Source: Halovenus sp.
GTDB lineage: Archaea > Halobacteriota > Halobacteria > Halobacteriales > Haloarculaceae
NCBI GenBank assembly: GCA_028274925.1
Contig: JAQCNR010000177.1
Location: 1 to 19,265 of the forward strand
Length of the DNA stretch: 19,265 nucleotides
Direction: 5' to 3'
Both the position numbers and the translations under genes were made by a program. Shown piece by piece: positions 1 through 7,798 of the stretch. Each line of letters opens with the position of its first letter. Within the stretch, counting starts at the first letter, position 1. The notes under the pieces were generated by a model. It searched no databases. It saw only the letters and a list, made by a program, of their open reading frames with translations, and was not told the DNA's origin.

Positions 1-953
1 GCGACCCCGACGCCAGCCAGCGCCGTCAGTATCGTCCGGAGCGTTCGCTCAGTCGTTCCGACCAGTCGGTCACACGCCGAGCGCAGTCGGGACCGTCCGA
101 GCGCAGCGGGCTGAGAGACGCCGACGAAGCCGCCGACAGCCAGAATCGAGCCGACGAACTGATACGAGAGGTGAATCGTCGGCGGCGTCATAACCACCGC
201 GGCGACACCGTACCCCGCCCCGACGAGCGCACGCCGGTCGACGAGGCGGTGCGGTTCGTATCCCAACTGTCGGGCCAGCACGGCCACAGCCAGCGCCACG
301 ACGGCCAATTCCAGGGCAAAGGCGCCGAGCAAGTGTAGCGTTGGGTCCGAACTCAGCATCACGCGACCGCTGAGCACCGACACGTCGAGCGGATAGAACA
401 GTGCTGGCGGTTCGCCGGTGACGAGGTCACCCCACGGATGGGAGGCAATGCCGGCTGTCGCGGCAAGCGCAACAATCCGCGCTCGCAACTGGAGTTTCGA
501 CCGTGAGAGTTCTGCAACTCCGAGTCCGATGAGCGCGAACGCGCTCATAACGAAGGCGCCGATGATACCACTCGCCGCTGCCGCAACGGCGACGAGTGCG
601 GTGAGTACACCAACGGCGGCGACACTTCCAGCGACGCTTTGCCATCGGTCAGCCGAACGCCACGCCCACAGCCCGAAGGCTGGGCCGGCAACGGCGGCGA
701 CGACCAGCGAGTGTGTCATCAGTCGGTGGGCCTCGTTTGCTGGCCCCCAGAACGCGCCGGGGTCGACGCCAGTGCCCGCGACGAGTGCAGATGGATTCAT
801 CGCGACAGCGGCGTAGAGTACGTCGACATCCGGCAGTGCAGCGAACGCTCCCGCCGCCACGCCGACTGCGAGCACTTCCCGCTGTCCCCACCCGCGCCAC
901 TGTGCGACCAGCATCGCGAGGGCGAACGCCAAGAGCGCATGACCAATGAACAC
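1..953 (-). CDS. YdjM-like membrane-bound metal-dependent hydrolase (partial, 3' end off window)
   Basis: Translating the minus strand from a GTG at 953 gives about 317 codons with no stop before the left edge, so the gene is cut by the window. An in-frame TAG lies three codons upstream of the GTG, which limits the possible starts. The product begins MFIGHALLAF and has several hydrophobic segments. It carries the spaced histidines and aspartates of the YdjM/DUF457 membrane hydrolase family: an early GH (His5), ALPDVD (Asp42, Asp44), and HRLMTHSL (His76, His81). A later SHPWGDLVTGEPP matches the second His/Asp site of that family. It is probably an integral membrane protein with a bound metal; the substrate is unknown. 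A TATA-like element centred about 26 bp upstream fits a leaderless transcript. Family assignment is from motifs read by eye. Confidence 0.8.
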   Translation of the reverse strand, partial: MFIGHALLAFALAMLVAQWRGWGQREVLAVGVAAGAFAALPDVDVLYAAVAMNPSALVAGTGVDPGAFWGPANEAHRLMTHSLVVAAVAGPAFGLWAWRSADRWQSVAGSVAAVGVLTALVAVAAAASGIIGAFVMSAFALIGLGVAELSRSKLQLRARIVALAATAGIASHPWGDLVTGEPPALFYPLDVSVLSGRVMLSSDPTLHLLGAFALELAVVALAVAVLARQLGYEPHRLVDRRALVGAGYGVAAVVMTPPTIHLSYQFVGSILAVGGFVGVSQPAALGRSRLRSACDRLVGTTERTLRTILTALAGVGV

Positions 954-972
954 TTCGCGATACTACACAGTC

Positions 973-985
973 AGTAAATATAAGT
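973..985. promoter_or_regulatory. Possible shared bidirectional TATA element
   Basis: The A+T-rich stretch AGTAAATATAAG reads as a TATA-like box on either strand. Its centre (about 979) is about 26 bp from the GTG at 953 on the minus strand and about 26 bp from an ATG at 1005 on the plus strand. That is the distance expected for leaderless haloarchaeal transcripts in both directions. No other A+T-rich block of this quality lies between the two genes. Confidence 0.5.
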
Positions 986-1115
986 CTCGCGGCTATAATG
1001 CGGTATGCTCTCGTTAGACACGCTCTTCGGTCGATTTTTCGCAGAATCACCGCCTCGTGTCTCGGTCCTCGACGCGGACCGTGGTGCTTTTCGCACTGGC
1101 CCGGCCAGTACGAGC

Positions 1116-2225
1116 ATGCACGTTCGGGAAGGCGGTGTCGACATCGAGGTCCCCGAGCAAGACGAGGGGGTCGGCGACGGGGTCTTTTTCAACCCCGTGC
1201 AGGAACTCAACCGCGACCTGACCGTCGCGGTGCTTCGGGCCTACCGCGAGCGTGAACCACGCGCAGAGAGCTATCTCGACGCGATGGCTGCCAGCGGAAT
1301 TCGCGGTGTCCGCGCGGCGGCCGACGATTGGGACGTGACCTGCTGTGATGTCGACAGCGACGCGCTCGACCTCTGTCGAGCCAATCTCGACGCGAACGAA
1401 CTCGACGCAGAGACCGTCCAGCGCGATGTCAACGCACTGCTGCACGAGGACTACTTCGATGTGGTCGACCTGGACCCCTTCGGCACGCCAATCCCCTTCG
1501 CCGACGCTGCCTTCCAGGGAACCCGAAATTTGCTCTGTGTCACCGCGACAGACACCGCGCCGCTGTGTGGCGCACACTTCGAGAGCGGTGTCCGCTCTTA
1601 CAGCGCCGTCCCGCGCAACACCGAGTACCACGCCGAGATGGGCGTCCGAATCCTCCTGTCGGGACTGGCCCGGACGGCCGCCCGATACGACATCGCGATT
1701 CGGCCCGTCCTGACCCACGCGACGAATCACTACGTGCGGACGTATCTCGAACTCGACCGTGGCGCGCGAAACGCCAACGCTGTCGTCAATGGGTTAGGAT
1801 TCATTTATCACTGCATGAACTGTCTCCACCGCGAGCACGAGGCAGGCTTACTTGCGGACTCACCGGGCGAGTGCCCGAACTGCGGGAGCGACCTCACGAC
1901 GGCAGGCCCGGTCTGGCTCGACCGCATCTGCGATTCGGAGTTCCTTCCATCGGTCCGCGCCAACCTCGACGACGAGATGGGGGCCGCCGACGAGGCCCGT
2001 GACCTGATTGACCGTCTCGCGACAGAACTCGACCAGCCGACACATTTCGACCAGCACCGCCTCTGTGAGCAGTGGGGCGAGCCGGCTCCAGCGATGGACG
2101 CCTTCCTCGGTGCGCTCCACGACGCCGGGTTCGAGGCGTCACGGACCCACTACGGCGGCACGACGTTCAAGACGACGGCGTCCGTTGCGGAGGCCCGCGA
2201 GGCAACGGCGACGCTGTTCGAGTAA
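1116..2225 (+). CDS. trm1: tRNA (guanine(26)-N(2))-dimethyltransferase Trm1
   Basis: Trm1 uses S-adenosylmethionine to dimethylate G26 of tRNA in the cytoplasm. From the start given here the product has 369 residues, close to archaeal Trm1. The N-terminus MHVREGGVDIEVPEQ followed by VFFNPVQELNRD is typical. The SAM-binding loop DAMAASGIRGVRAA and the catalytic DLDPFG motif are present. A C-terminal four-cysteine zinc-binding pattern (CMNC, then CPNC about 20 residues later) follows. The start is uncertain: an in-frame ATG at 1005 would add 37 residues not expected in the family, yet it sits about 26 bp after a good TATA element. If 1116 is the true start, the transcript has a leader of roughly 110 nt or uses a weaker promoter near 1085. 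Confidence 0.95.
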   Translation: MHVREGGVDIEVPEQDEGVGDGVFFNPVQELNRDLTVAVLRAYREREPRAESYLDAMAASGIRGVRAAADDWDVTCCDVDSDALDLCRANLDANELDAETVQRDVNALLHEDYFDVVDLDPFGTPIPFADAAFQGTRNLLCVTATDTAPLCGAHFESGVRSYSAVPRNTEYHAEMGVRILLSGLARTAARYDIAIRPVLTHATNHYVRTYLELDRGARNANAVVNGLGFIYHCMNCLHREHEAGLLADSPGECPNCGSDLTTAGPVWLDRICDSEFLPSVRANLDDEMGAADEARDLIDRLATELDQPTHFDQHRLCEQWGEPAPAMDAFLGALHDAGFEASRTHYGGTTFKTTASVAEAREATATLFE

Positions 2226-2232
2226 CCCGCGG

Positions 2233-2251
2233 CGTTTCTGGCCCAGAAACG
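2233..2251. repeat. Perfect 9-bp inverted repeat between trm1 and the next gene
   Basis: The arms CGTTTCTGG and CCAGAAACG flank a single C and are perfectly complementary. The site starts 8 bp after the trm1 stop and ends just before the putative TATA region of the gene at 2292. A one-base centre is poor for an RNA hairpin, so a protein-binding dyad is at least as likely as a terminator. No T-run follows directly. Confidence 0.5.
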
Positions 2252-2254
2252 AAC

Positions 2255-2266
2255 GGATATCATTTT
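2255..2266 (+). promoter_or_regulatory. Putative TATA region for the small membrane protein
   Basis: GGATATCATTTTG is the only A+T-rich block before the ATG at 2292. Its centre is about 31 bp upstream, giving a very short or absent leader. Assigned by position and composition only. Confidence 0.35.
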
Positions 2267-2291
2267 GATTGATGCGTCTCTACCGGTGAGT

Positions 2292-2744
2292 ATGTCCAAC
2301 GAATCGTCGCGTGCCAGCAGCGCTGACGGTGAACAGGTAGACGAACGAATTGCCAAGTTCATGGGCGCAGGCTCGGGTGTGATGAGCGGCGTCGCGCTCG
2401 CGGCGGCCAGTTATTTTGTCTTCGACACCAACGCGCTGGTGTTCGGTGCGCTGGTCGGCTTGTTTTCTGCGGTTGGATCCGCGCTGTTCATGCCGTGGAT
2501 ACTCCAGCAATCGGAGGAGACTAGTTCAACTGAGGAAACCACTGGATTCGACGCGAATACTCGGAAAAACGACGCCAGTGGAATCAACACGGCTGCGTTC
2601 GGTATTGGGCTGGAGACTGCTGCTATCGGGATGTTCGCAGTTCGACTCGCTTTCGAGGACCTTCTCTTTGCCGTCGGCGGTGGCGTCGCCATCGGGCTTG
2701 GTGTCTTCCTCGTTGCCTCAGTTCTGTTCGGACGCGCTGAGTGA
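2292..2744 (+). CDS. Small haloarchaeal membrane protein, function unknown
   Basis: The 150-residue product starts MSNESSRASS and has a polar N-terminus of about 35 residues. Two hydrophobic segments follow (around VMSGVALAAASYFVF and ALVFGALVGLFSAVGSALF). A charged loop of about 35 residues rich in Ser, Thr, Glu and Asn comes next, and then two more hydrophobic segments (around GIGLETAAIGMFAVRLAF and AVGGGVAIGLGVFLVASVLF). Four membrane helices with an internal polar loop are therefore likely. I do not recognise a family with known function. The ATG at 2292 is preferred over an upstream in-frame TTG at 2265, because an A+T-rich promoter-like block would overlap the longer version. It stands alone and converges on the malic enzyme gene. 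Confidence 0.75.
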   Translation: MSNESSRASSADGEQVDERIAKFMGAGSGVMSGVALAAASYFVFDTNALVFGALVGLFSAVGSALFMPWILQQSEETSSTEETTGFDANTRKNDASGINTAAFGIGLETAAIGMFAVRLAFEDLLFAVGGGVAIGLGVFLVASVLFGRAE

Positions 2745-2820
2745 GCACCACAAAAAAGGACTGCTCTGCTCACGGCTTCGCCGTTCGCTATTTCGAGACG
2801 CTCCGAATGTCGCGTCTCGC
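2742..2820. terminator. Convergent-gene spacer with three possible hairpins
   Basis: This spacer separates two tail-to-tail genes. It contains GTGAGC (2741-2746) facing GCTCAC (2768-2773), with an A6 run in the loop. It also contains the tight hairpin ACGGC-TTC-GCCGT (2772-2784), and CGAGACGC (2794-2801) facing GCGTCTCG (2812-2819) with a 10-nt loop. The layout would suit a bidirectional terminator. The central part also looks like short dispersed repeats I associate with haloarchaeal intergenic DNA, but I cannot verify copy number from one window. Confidence 0.4.
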
Positions 2821-5073
2821 CTACTCTTCCTGTGCGTCAACGACCGCAACGCCAGCCAGATTCACGATATCCTTCACTTCGTCGCCGCGCTGGAGCACAT
2901 GAACCGGCTTGTCCATTCCGACGAGCATTGGCCCGATGGCCTCCGCGCCGCCGAGTCGCTGGAGCAGTTTGTAGCCGATGTTGCCGGCTTCGAGGTTCGG
3001 GAAGACGAGGATGTTTGCCGGGTCGTCGAGTTCGGAGAACTCGTAGCTCTCGTTGAGGATATCCTCGACGAGAGCCGTATCAGCCTGCATTTCGCCGTCG
3101 ACCGGGAAATCGACCTCGGGGTCAGTCCGGAGGTTCTCGGCCGCGCGGCGAATCTTTCGGGTGCCGGGGTTGTTGACGCTGCCAAAGTCAGAGTACGACA
3201 ACAGCGCCGCCCGTGGTTCGATGTTGAATCGCTGGGCGAGTTCGGCTGTGTGGCGGGTCATCTCTTCGAGCACATCGCGGCTCGGGTCCTGATTGACCGT
3301 CGCGTCGACACAGAACACCACCCGATTCTTGAACGTGAGCATGTAGACACCACCAGCGTAATCGGCGTCGTCGGCGGTACCGATGACCTGCAGCGGCGGG
3401 CGGAGTGCGGCCGGATAGTGGTGCATCAGTCCGGTCAGCAGCGCGTCTGCGTCGCCGACTTCGACCATCACGCTGCCGAGGTAGTTACCATCCTCGATGA
3501 GGTCTTCGGCCTCTCGGCGGGTGAGCCCGTTGCGCTTGCGCAGGTCGTGGAGTCGGTCGGCGTAGGGGTCGAGGTTGTCCTCGTCGGGGTCGACGATTTC
3601 GGGCTCGAAGTTCAGCCCCAACTCCTCCATCTGCGCCCAGATTTCCTCGCGGTCACCCAGCAGAATCGGTTCGGCGATGCCCTGGTCGGTGAGCTGGTAG
3701 GCCGCCCGAATCATCTTCTCGTCGTCGCCCTCTGCGAGCACGACGCGTTTTGGCGCGCTTTTGGCCTTGTTGAGCACGACGCGCATCATCTCCCGGGACT
3801 TGCCGAGTCGGGCTTCCAGCCGCTCGGTGTAGGCGTCGAGGTCGAGGTCTCCCCGGGCCGCGCCGCTTTCCATCGCCGCCTCGGCAACGGCGGGGGCCAC
3901 CTCGAACAGCACACGCGGGTCGAGTGGTTTCGGGATGATGTAATCAGGGCCGAACTGTAGCGGGTCGTCGCCGTAGGCTTTGACCACTGCGTCGGGCACG
4001 TCCTCGCGGGAGAGGTCCGCCAGCGCCTCCGCGGCGGCGACTTTCATCTCCTCGTTGATTTCAGTCGCGCGTGCGTCGAGCGCACCCCGGAAAATGAACG
4101 GGAACCCGAGCACGTTGTTGACCTGATTCGGGTAGTCCGAGCGTCCCGTCGCGACGATGACCGTGTCGTCACGGGCCCCTTTGGCGTCCTCGTAGCTAAT
4201 TTCGGGGTCGGGGTTGGCCATCGCGAAGATAATCGGGTTGTCGGCCATCGACCGGACCATCTCCTGGTCGACAATCCCGCCGATAGAGAGGCCGACAAAC
4301 ACGTCGGCTCCGTCCATCGCGTCGTCGAGGCCACCTTCCGGCACGTCGGTGGCGAACTCCTGTTTGAACTCGTTGACGTCGCCGGATTCGGCTCGCTCTC
4401 TGGTGATGATGCCGCCGGAGTCACACATCGTGATCCGGTCCTTGTCTGCGCCCAGCGAGACGTAGAAGCGGGCGGTCGCAATCGCGCTCGCTCCGGCCCC
4501 GGAGAAGACAATATCGAGGTCAGAGATGTCCTTGCCGCCGATATCGACTGCGTTGAGCAGTGCTGCCCCAGAGATGATTGCCGTCCCGTGCTGGTCGTCG
4601 TGGAAGACGGGGATATCCATCTCCTCGCGCAGGCGCGACTCGATCTCGAAACACTCTGGCGCCTTGATATCTTCGAGGTTGATGCCGCCGAAGGTCGGTT
4701 CCATCGCCTTGATCGACGTGATCATCGCCTCGGGGTCGTCGTGGTCGAGTTCGATATCGAAGACGTCGATGTCGGCGAAGCGTTTGAACAGCACGCCTTT
4801 CCCTTCCATGACGGGTTTGCTGGCCTGTGGGCCGATATCGCCGAGTCCGAGCACCGCAGTGCCGTTTGAGACAACACCGACCATGTTTCCTTTGGCTGTG
4901 TAGCTGTAGGCCTCCTCGACGTTATCACGGATCTCTCGACACGGAGCGGCCACGCCAGGCGAATACGCCAGGCTGAGGTCACGTTGTGTGTTCGTCGGTT
5001 TTGTCGTCGAAATCTCGATTTTCCCGGGCGGATCGTCCCGGTGGTAGTCGAGTGCGTCCTCGTCTAGTCCCAT
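2821..5073 (-). CDS. maeB: NADP-type malic enzyme with C-terminal phosphotransacetylase-like domain (MaeB type)
   Basis: The enzyme oxidatively decarboxylates malate to pyruvate, usually with NADP. The 750-residue product has a malic enzyme N-terminal domain (roughly 1-160) containing YSPGVAAPCREI and the catalytic-lysine stretch GKGVLFKRFADIDVF. HDDQHGTA carries metal-binding acidic residues. A Rossmann domain follows (FSGAGASAIATARF, about 190-210). From about residue 440 there is a phosphate acetyltransferase-like domain (VVLAEGDDEKMIRAA). In MaeB proteins that domain is generally regulatory and not an active transacetylase. A second in-frame ATG at 5079 lies 5 nt after GGAGG, so the true start may be 5079 (752 residues); 5073 gives the more family-like N-terminus MGLDEDALDYHR. 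The gene may draw on C4 acids made by pathways encoded further right. Confidence 0.93.
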   Translation of the reverse strand: MGLDEDALDYHRDDPPGKIEISTTKPTNTQRDLSLAYSPGVAAPCREIRDNVEEAYSYTAKGNMVGVVSNGTAVLGLGDIGPQASKPVMEGKGVLFKRFADIDVFDIELDHDDPEAMITSIKAMEPTFGGINLEDIKAPECFEIESRLREEMDIPVFHDDQHGTAIISGAALLNAVDIGGKDISDLDIVFSGAGASAIATARFYVSLGADKDRITMCDSGGIITRERAESGDVNEFKQEFATDVPEGGLDDAMDGADVFVGLSIGGIVDQEMVRSMADNPIIFAMANPDPEISYEDAKGARDDTVIVATGRSDYPNQVNNVLGFPFIFRGALDARATEINEEMKVAAAEALADLSREDVPDAVVKAYGDDPLQFGPDYIIPKPLDPRVLFEVAPAVAEAAMESGAARGDLDLDAYTERLEARLGKSREMMRVVLNKAKSAPKRVVLAEGDDEKMIRAAYQLTDQGIAEPILLGDREEIWAQMEELGLNFEPEIVDPDEDNLDPYADRLHDLRKRNGLTRREAEDLIEDGNYLGSVMVEVGDADALLTGLMHHYPAALRPPLQVIGTADDADYAGGVYMLTFKNRVVFCVDATVNQDPSRDVLEEMTRHTAELAQRFNIEPRAALLSYSDFGSVNNPGTRKIRRAAENLRTDPEVDFPVDGEMQADTALVEDILNESYEFSELDDPANILVFPNLEAGNIGYKLLQRLGGAEAIGPMLVGMDKPVHVLQRGDEVKDIVNLAGVAVVDAQEE

Positions 5074-5084
5074 GCTCATATAAG

Positions 5085-5089
5085 CCTCC
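5085..5089 (-). promoter_or_regulatory. Shine-Dalgarno site deciding the malic enzyme start
   Basis: On the minus strand GGAGG is followed by CTTAT and then ATG at 5079, with the second ATG at 5073 eleven bases after the motif. The spacing favours 5079, while the usual family N-terminus favours 5073. Confidence 0.5.
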
Positions 5090-5151
5090 GGAGAGCCCAA
5101 AAGAGCATCGGAACCCCTGCCTTCGGTTTCCCCTGTGACGGGAAGAATGCC

Positions 5152-5166
5152 ACAATTGAAATATCT
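5152..5166 (+). promoter_or_regulatory. Putative TATA region for ctaA
   Basis: AATTGAAATATCTC is centred about 27 bp before the ATG at 5186, which fits a leaderless transcript. No ribosome binding site is visible before that ATG. Confidence 0.45.
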
Positions 5167-5185
5167 CGACTCCTGAGAGCCGTAT

Positions 5186-5680
5186 ATGCGCCCCTCATTT
5201 CGCCATTACCTGACTGTAACGACAGTCAGCGCGTTTGGACTCATCCTCCTTGGCGTCTACACCGGAAAGATCGGTGCCGGACTGACCTGTGCGGGTCGAT
5301 GGCCGTTCTGTGACGGCTATCTCGGACTGTTCCCCGCTACCTGGCCGAGTTTCGTCGAGTGGTTCCACCGACTGGTCGCGATGGTCGTCGGCTTCATGAT
5401 CCTTGGCGCCGGGCTCATCGCCTGGCGTGGCGACTACGACCGCAAGATCACCGCTGCACTGGGTGTCGCAATCGTCATGCTCCCACTGCAGATTCTGTTC
5501 GGCGCGAACACGGTGCTCAACTTCGGGGTCACCGCCTCGATGCTCCACCAGACCGCCGCACAACTGATCTTCGCCGGACTGGTCTACGCGACGGCGCGCT
5601 CGTACTGGGTCGCTGGCAACGCAGACCCAACAACGACGGAGGCTGAAACCGAGACTGACACTGCCGTCGCTGGCGACTAA
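5186..5680 (+). CDS. ctaA: Compact archaeal heme A synthase (CtaA/COX15 family)
   Basis: Heme A synthase oxidises the C8 methyl group of heme O to give heme A for cytochrome oxidases. The 164-residue product has about four membrane helices, half the eight of most bacterial CtaA. This size is known for archaeal variants. Conserved features are a cysteine pair in the first extracytoplasmic loop (GLTCAGRWPFCDG, Cys35 and Cys42), a heme-ligand histidine in EWFHRL (His61), and a second in MLHQTAAQ (His121). The C-terminal 20 residues are a polar acidic tail. The gene ends one base before the rfcL stop on the other strand, so there is no spacer for a terminator. No oxidase genes or ctaB are in the window. 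Confidence 0.9.
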   Translation: MRPSFRHYLTVTTVSAFGLILLGVYTGKIGAGLTCAGRWPFCDGYLGLFPATWPSFVEWFHRLVAMVVGFMILGAGLIAWRGDYDRKITAALGVAIVMLPLQILFGANTVLNFGVTASMLHQTAAQLIFAGLVYATARSYWVAGNADPTTTEAETETDTAVAGD

Positions 5681-7126
5681 TCACATAAAATCCGACAGTC
5701 CCGCTTGCTCGTCGTCTTCGCTCTCGTCTGTTTTCTCGTCTTCGTCAACGGCTTGCTCCGCTTCAGTGTCGTCTGGTTCGCTCGTTTCCAGTTCGACGTC
5801 GGGGTCTGGCTCCTCGGGCGACCCCTCGAAGGCACCCTGTGAGGCGGCGACGGACTCGGATTCACGCAGTTCGGTCGCGTCCTCGACAATCGATTCGACT
5901 TTGTTCGTATTCTTGCCGCTGCCGGTCACGAACGCGACGTGTTCGGCCTCGAACTCGTACCGGGCGGCCATCGCAACCGTCAGGTCGCGGTTCGTGCAGT
6001 GGTGCGTCATCACTGCGAGTTGTGGCATAATCTCTCGCCGCGCCGTACTCATGCTCACGCCATTGGCCTCGGCAATTTTCCGCGCGATGTGGTCGCGCTT
6101 GTCTCGCGTTGCCCGCGAGCGGCCGAGTTTCGACCAGTAACTCGGCGGGCCGTACCGCGTCCAGCCACCCTTCTCTCCCTGGCGAGCAGCAGCGACACCA
6201 GCGGTCATGTTGTCACCAGCGTAGCGCCAAAACGAGTAGTTTTGTGTCGCACGCACGCGCCCGAGCCACCGGTCAGCATTCGCCAAGAAGTCGTATGCAC
6301 GGGTGAGTTCCTCGCCGTGGTAGTCTTTGGGCATGTTGTCCTCGATCCAGTTGATGAGGTCGTCCGGTGTCTCGTCGACATCGTAACTCGCCTCCAGCGC
6401 TTCCTGCGGTCCAGCCTTCTTGATGACGGTATCGAGATAATCGAAGACACCCTCCGTCGTATCTCGCTCGCTGGTGACGACATCGTCGGCTTCGAGGCGG
6501 TCCTTCCCGTCTGCGAGCGCCTGCAGGTCCTTGATTGCTCCCCGGAGGTCGCCGTTGTTCGTTTCGGCTATCTGTTCGAGTGCCTCGCTGTCGAACTCGA
6601 TATCTTCCTTGCGACAGAGGTCACGCAAGACTGGGAGAATCGAGCGCTTGGAGACACCGCGGAACTCGATGTCCTCACAGGCGTTGCGCAGCCCGTTCGA
6701 CATCTCGTAGAAGTCGTTCGCGATGAGAATCATCGGCTGGCTGGCTTCCTTGACCAGCGACGTAACGGCCCGCGAACCGCCGCGGTCGGCGTTGCCGTGG
6801 ATATTGTCGGCTTCGTCCATGATCAGCAATCGGCGGCCGCTGCCGCCGCTGGTCAGTGTCCCACTCTTGGCGGCCTCGCCGGCAACTCGCTCGATGACGT
6901 CTTTCGTCCGCGAGTCGGAGGCGTTCAACTCGATGGTTGGCCAGCCTTTGTCGGCCGCCAGCGCGTGTGCTGCCGAGGTTTTGCCGATGCCCGGCGGGCC
7001 GTGGATGATAACGGCCTTCTTATGATCGTCCCAGGTCGCGGCCCACTCCTGCAGTGCGTCACGAGCCTTGTCGTTGCCCCGCAGTTCCGACAGCGACGAG
7101 GGTCGGTATTTCTCTGTCCAGTCCAT
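5681..7126 (-). CDS. rfcL: Replication factor C large subunit (clamp loader)
   Basis: RfcL works with RfcS to load the PCNA sliding clamp at primer-template junctions. The 481-residue product starts MDWTEKYRPSSLSEL, the standard N-terminus. It has a Walker A motif GPPGIGKT (43-50), a Walker B motif LLIMDEADN (around 102-109), and a sensor-1 asparagine in ILIANDFYE. A helical C-terminal collar region follows, then a long acidic stretch of Glu and Asp. The last residues, QAGLSDFM, resemble the PCNA-interacting (PIP) box usual at this end. No intein is present. The start is supported by GGTGA four bases upstream of the ATG and by family alignment; a longer frame upstream is unlikely to be translated. 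Confidence 0.96.
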   Translation of the reverse strand: MDWTEKYRPSSLSELRGNDKARDALQEWAATWDDHKKAVIIHGPPGIGKTSAAHALAADKGWPTIELNASDSRTKDVIERVAGEAAKSGTLTSGGSGRRLLIMDEADNIHGNADRGGSRAVTSLVKEASQPMILIANDFYEMSNGLRNACEDIEFRGVSKRSILPVLRDLCRKEDIEFDSEALEQIAETNNGDLRGAIKDLQALADGKDRLEADDVVTSERDTTEGVFDYLDTVIKKAGPQEALEASYDVDETPDDLINWIEDNMPKDYHGEELTRAYDFLANADRWLGRVRATQNYSFWRYAGDNMTAGVAAARQGEKGGWTRYGPPSYWSKLGRSRATRDKRDHIARKIAEANGVSMSTARREIMPQLAVMTHHCTNRDLTVAMAARYEFEAEHVAFVTGSGKNTNKVESIVEDATELRESESVAASQGAFEGSPEEPDPDVELETSEPDDTEAEQAVDEDEKTDESEDDEQAGLSDFM

Positions 7127-7351
7127 CAAATCACCAGTATGGTCTCCTCCGTCCAGTCGGTTTCGATACGAGCAGCAGAGACAGCACGAGGAGAGGGGGG
7201 AGTCGGCCCCGAGAGAGTGGCCGCGCGGGATGACTTCCACGAGCACAGCCGTGGCGACAAGTCACTCCGAGCGGGCGTCGAGCGTACCATATCACCAGCC
7301 AACGTGCAGGAGACACAAGATGGTATCGGAGGGTGGCCCCGGACGCCGGCG
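7127..7351. other. Intergenic region between the UspA gene and rfcL
   Basis: This 225-bp stretch has no convincing coding frame. Weak A+T-rich spots on the minus strand (for example TGATATGGTA near 7280 and CTCGTATCGAAACC near 7165) could serve rfcL, but none is a clear TATA box. I see no terminator with a T-run after the UspA gene. Confidence 0.4.
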
Positions 7352-7798
7352 TTATACCGTCCGGACGATGTGGACGTCGTAATCCGCGTCCGTGGAGATG
7401 GGGCTCCCGACGCTGTTAGGTGGCGCCGAGATGCGGCCGGCGTTGTCACTGCCGATGAACAGCACGGACGGCTCAATCTCCGTTGCTACCGTCCGAATCG
7501 TCCGGATAATCTCGTCGTGGGTCGTCGCTGCGACGGCGCTCGGTTCGTCCGGTCGCTCAATCCGGAAGGTCGCCTCGGGGGCGACATCCGCAATCTCCGC
7601 CCTGAACCGGTCTTCGACTTTTGTCGGGTCGTAGGACTCGTCGTTATCGATCCAGTCTCGCTCGATAGCGAACTCTCGGTCATCGGGGATGACTGTCAGC
7701 ACGACCACGGGCTCGTCGCGGTAGCTGGCGAACTCCGTGGCGCGCTGCACCGCGGTCCGTGAGAGCTCGGTCCCGTCGTACGGCGCGAGGAGGGTCAT
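7352..7798 (-). CDS. UspA-family universal stress protein
   Basis: The 148-residue product has the single-domain UspA fold pattern. It starts with strand-plus-loop MTLLAPYDGTELS, then a helix (AVQRATEFA) and strand VVVLTVIP. It ends with VLFIGSDNAGR and NSVGSPISTDADYDVHIV, a variant of the G-x2-G-x9-G(S/T) nucleotide-binding signature. Such proteins bind ATP or AMP and are usually linked to energy or stress sensing. The start at 7798 is supported by GGAGGTG ending five bases upstream. The gene lies 37 bp after the propionyl-CoA synthase stop on the same strand, so co-transcription is likely. A role in controlling that pathway is only a guess from position. Confidence 0.88.
   Translation of the reverse strand: MTLLAPYDGTELSRTAVQRATEFASYRDEPVVVLTVIPDDREFAIERDWIDNDESYDPTKVEDRFRAEIADVAPEATFRIERPDEPSAVAATTHDEIIRTIRTVATEIEPSVLFIGSDNAGRISAPPNSVGSPISTDADYDVHIVRTV

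Noticed and set aside
2416..3960. Long plus-strand open frame (514 codons) opposite the malic enzyme
   Set aside because: It overlaps a well-conserved enzyme on the other strand and has no recognisable domains; long antisense frames are common in G+C-rich genes.
5681..7126. Possible intein in rfcL
   Set aside because: Haloarchaeal replication genes often carry inteins, but this product has normal length and uninterrupted motifs.
7127..7246. Forty-residue N-terminal extension of rfcL
   Set aside because: The standard RfcL start at 7126 has a ribosome binding site; the extra residues are Cys- and Arg-rich and not family-like.
5939..7762. Long plus-strand open frame (607 codons) across rfcL and the UspA gene
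   Set aside because: It lies opposite two clear genes and their spacer, and its product has no family motif.
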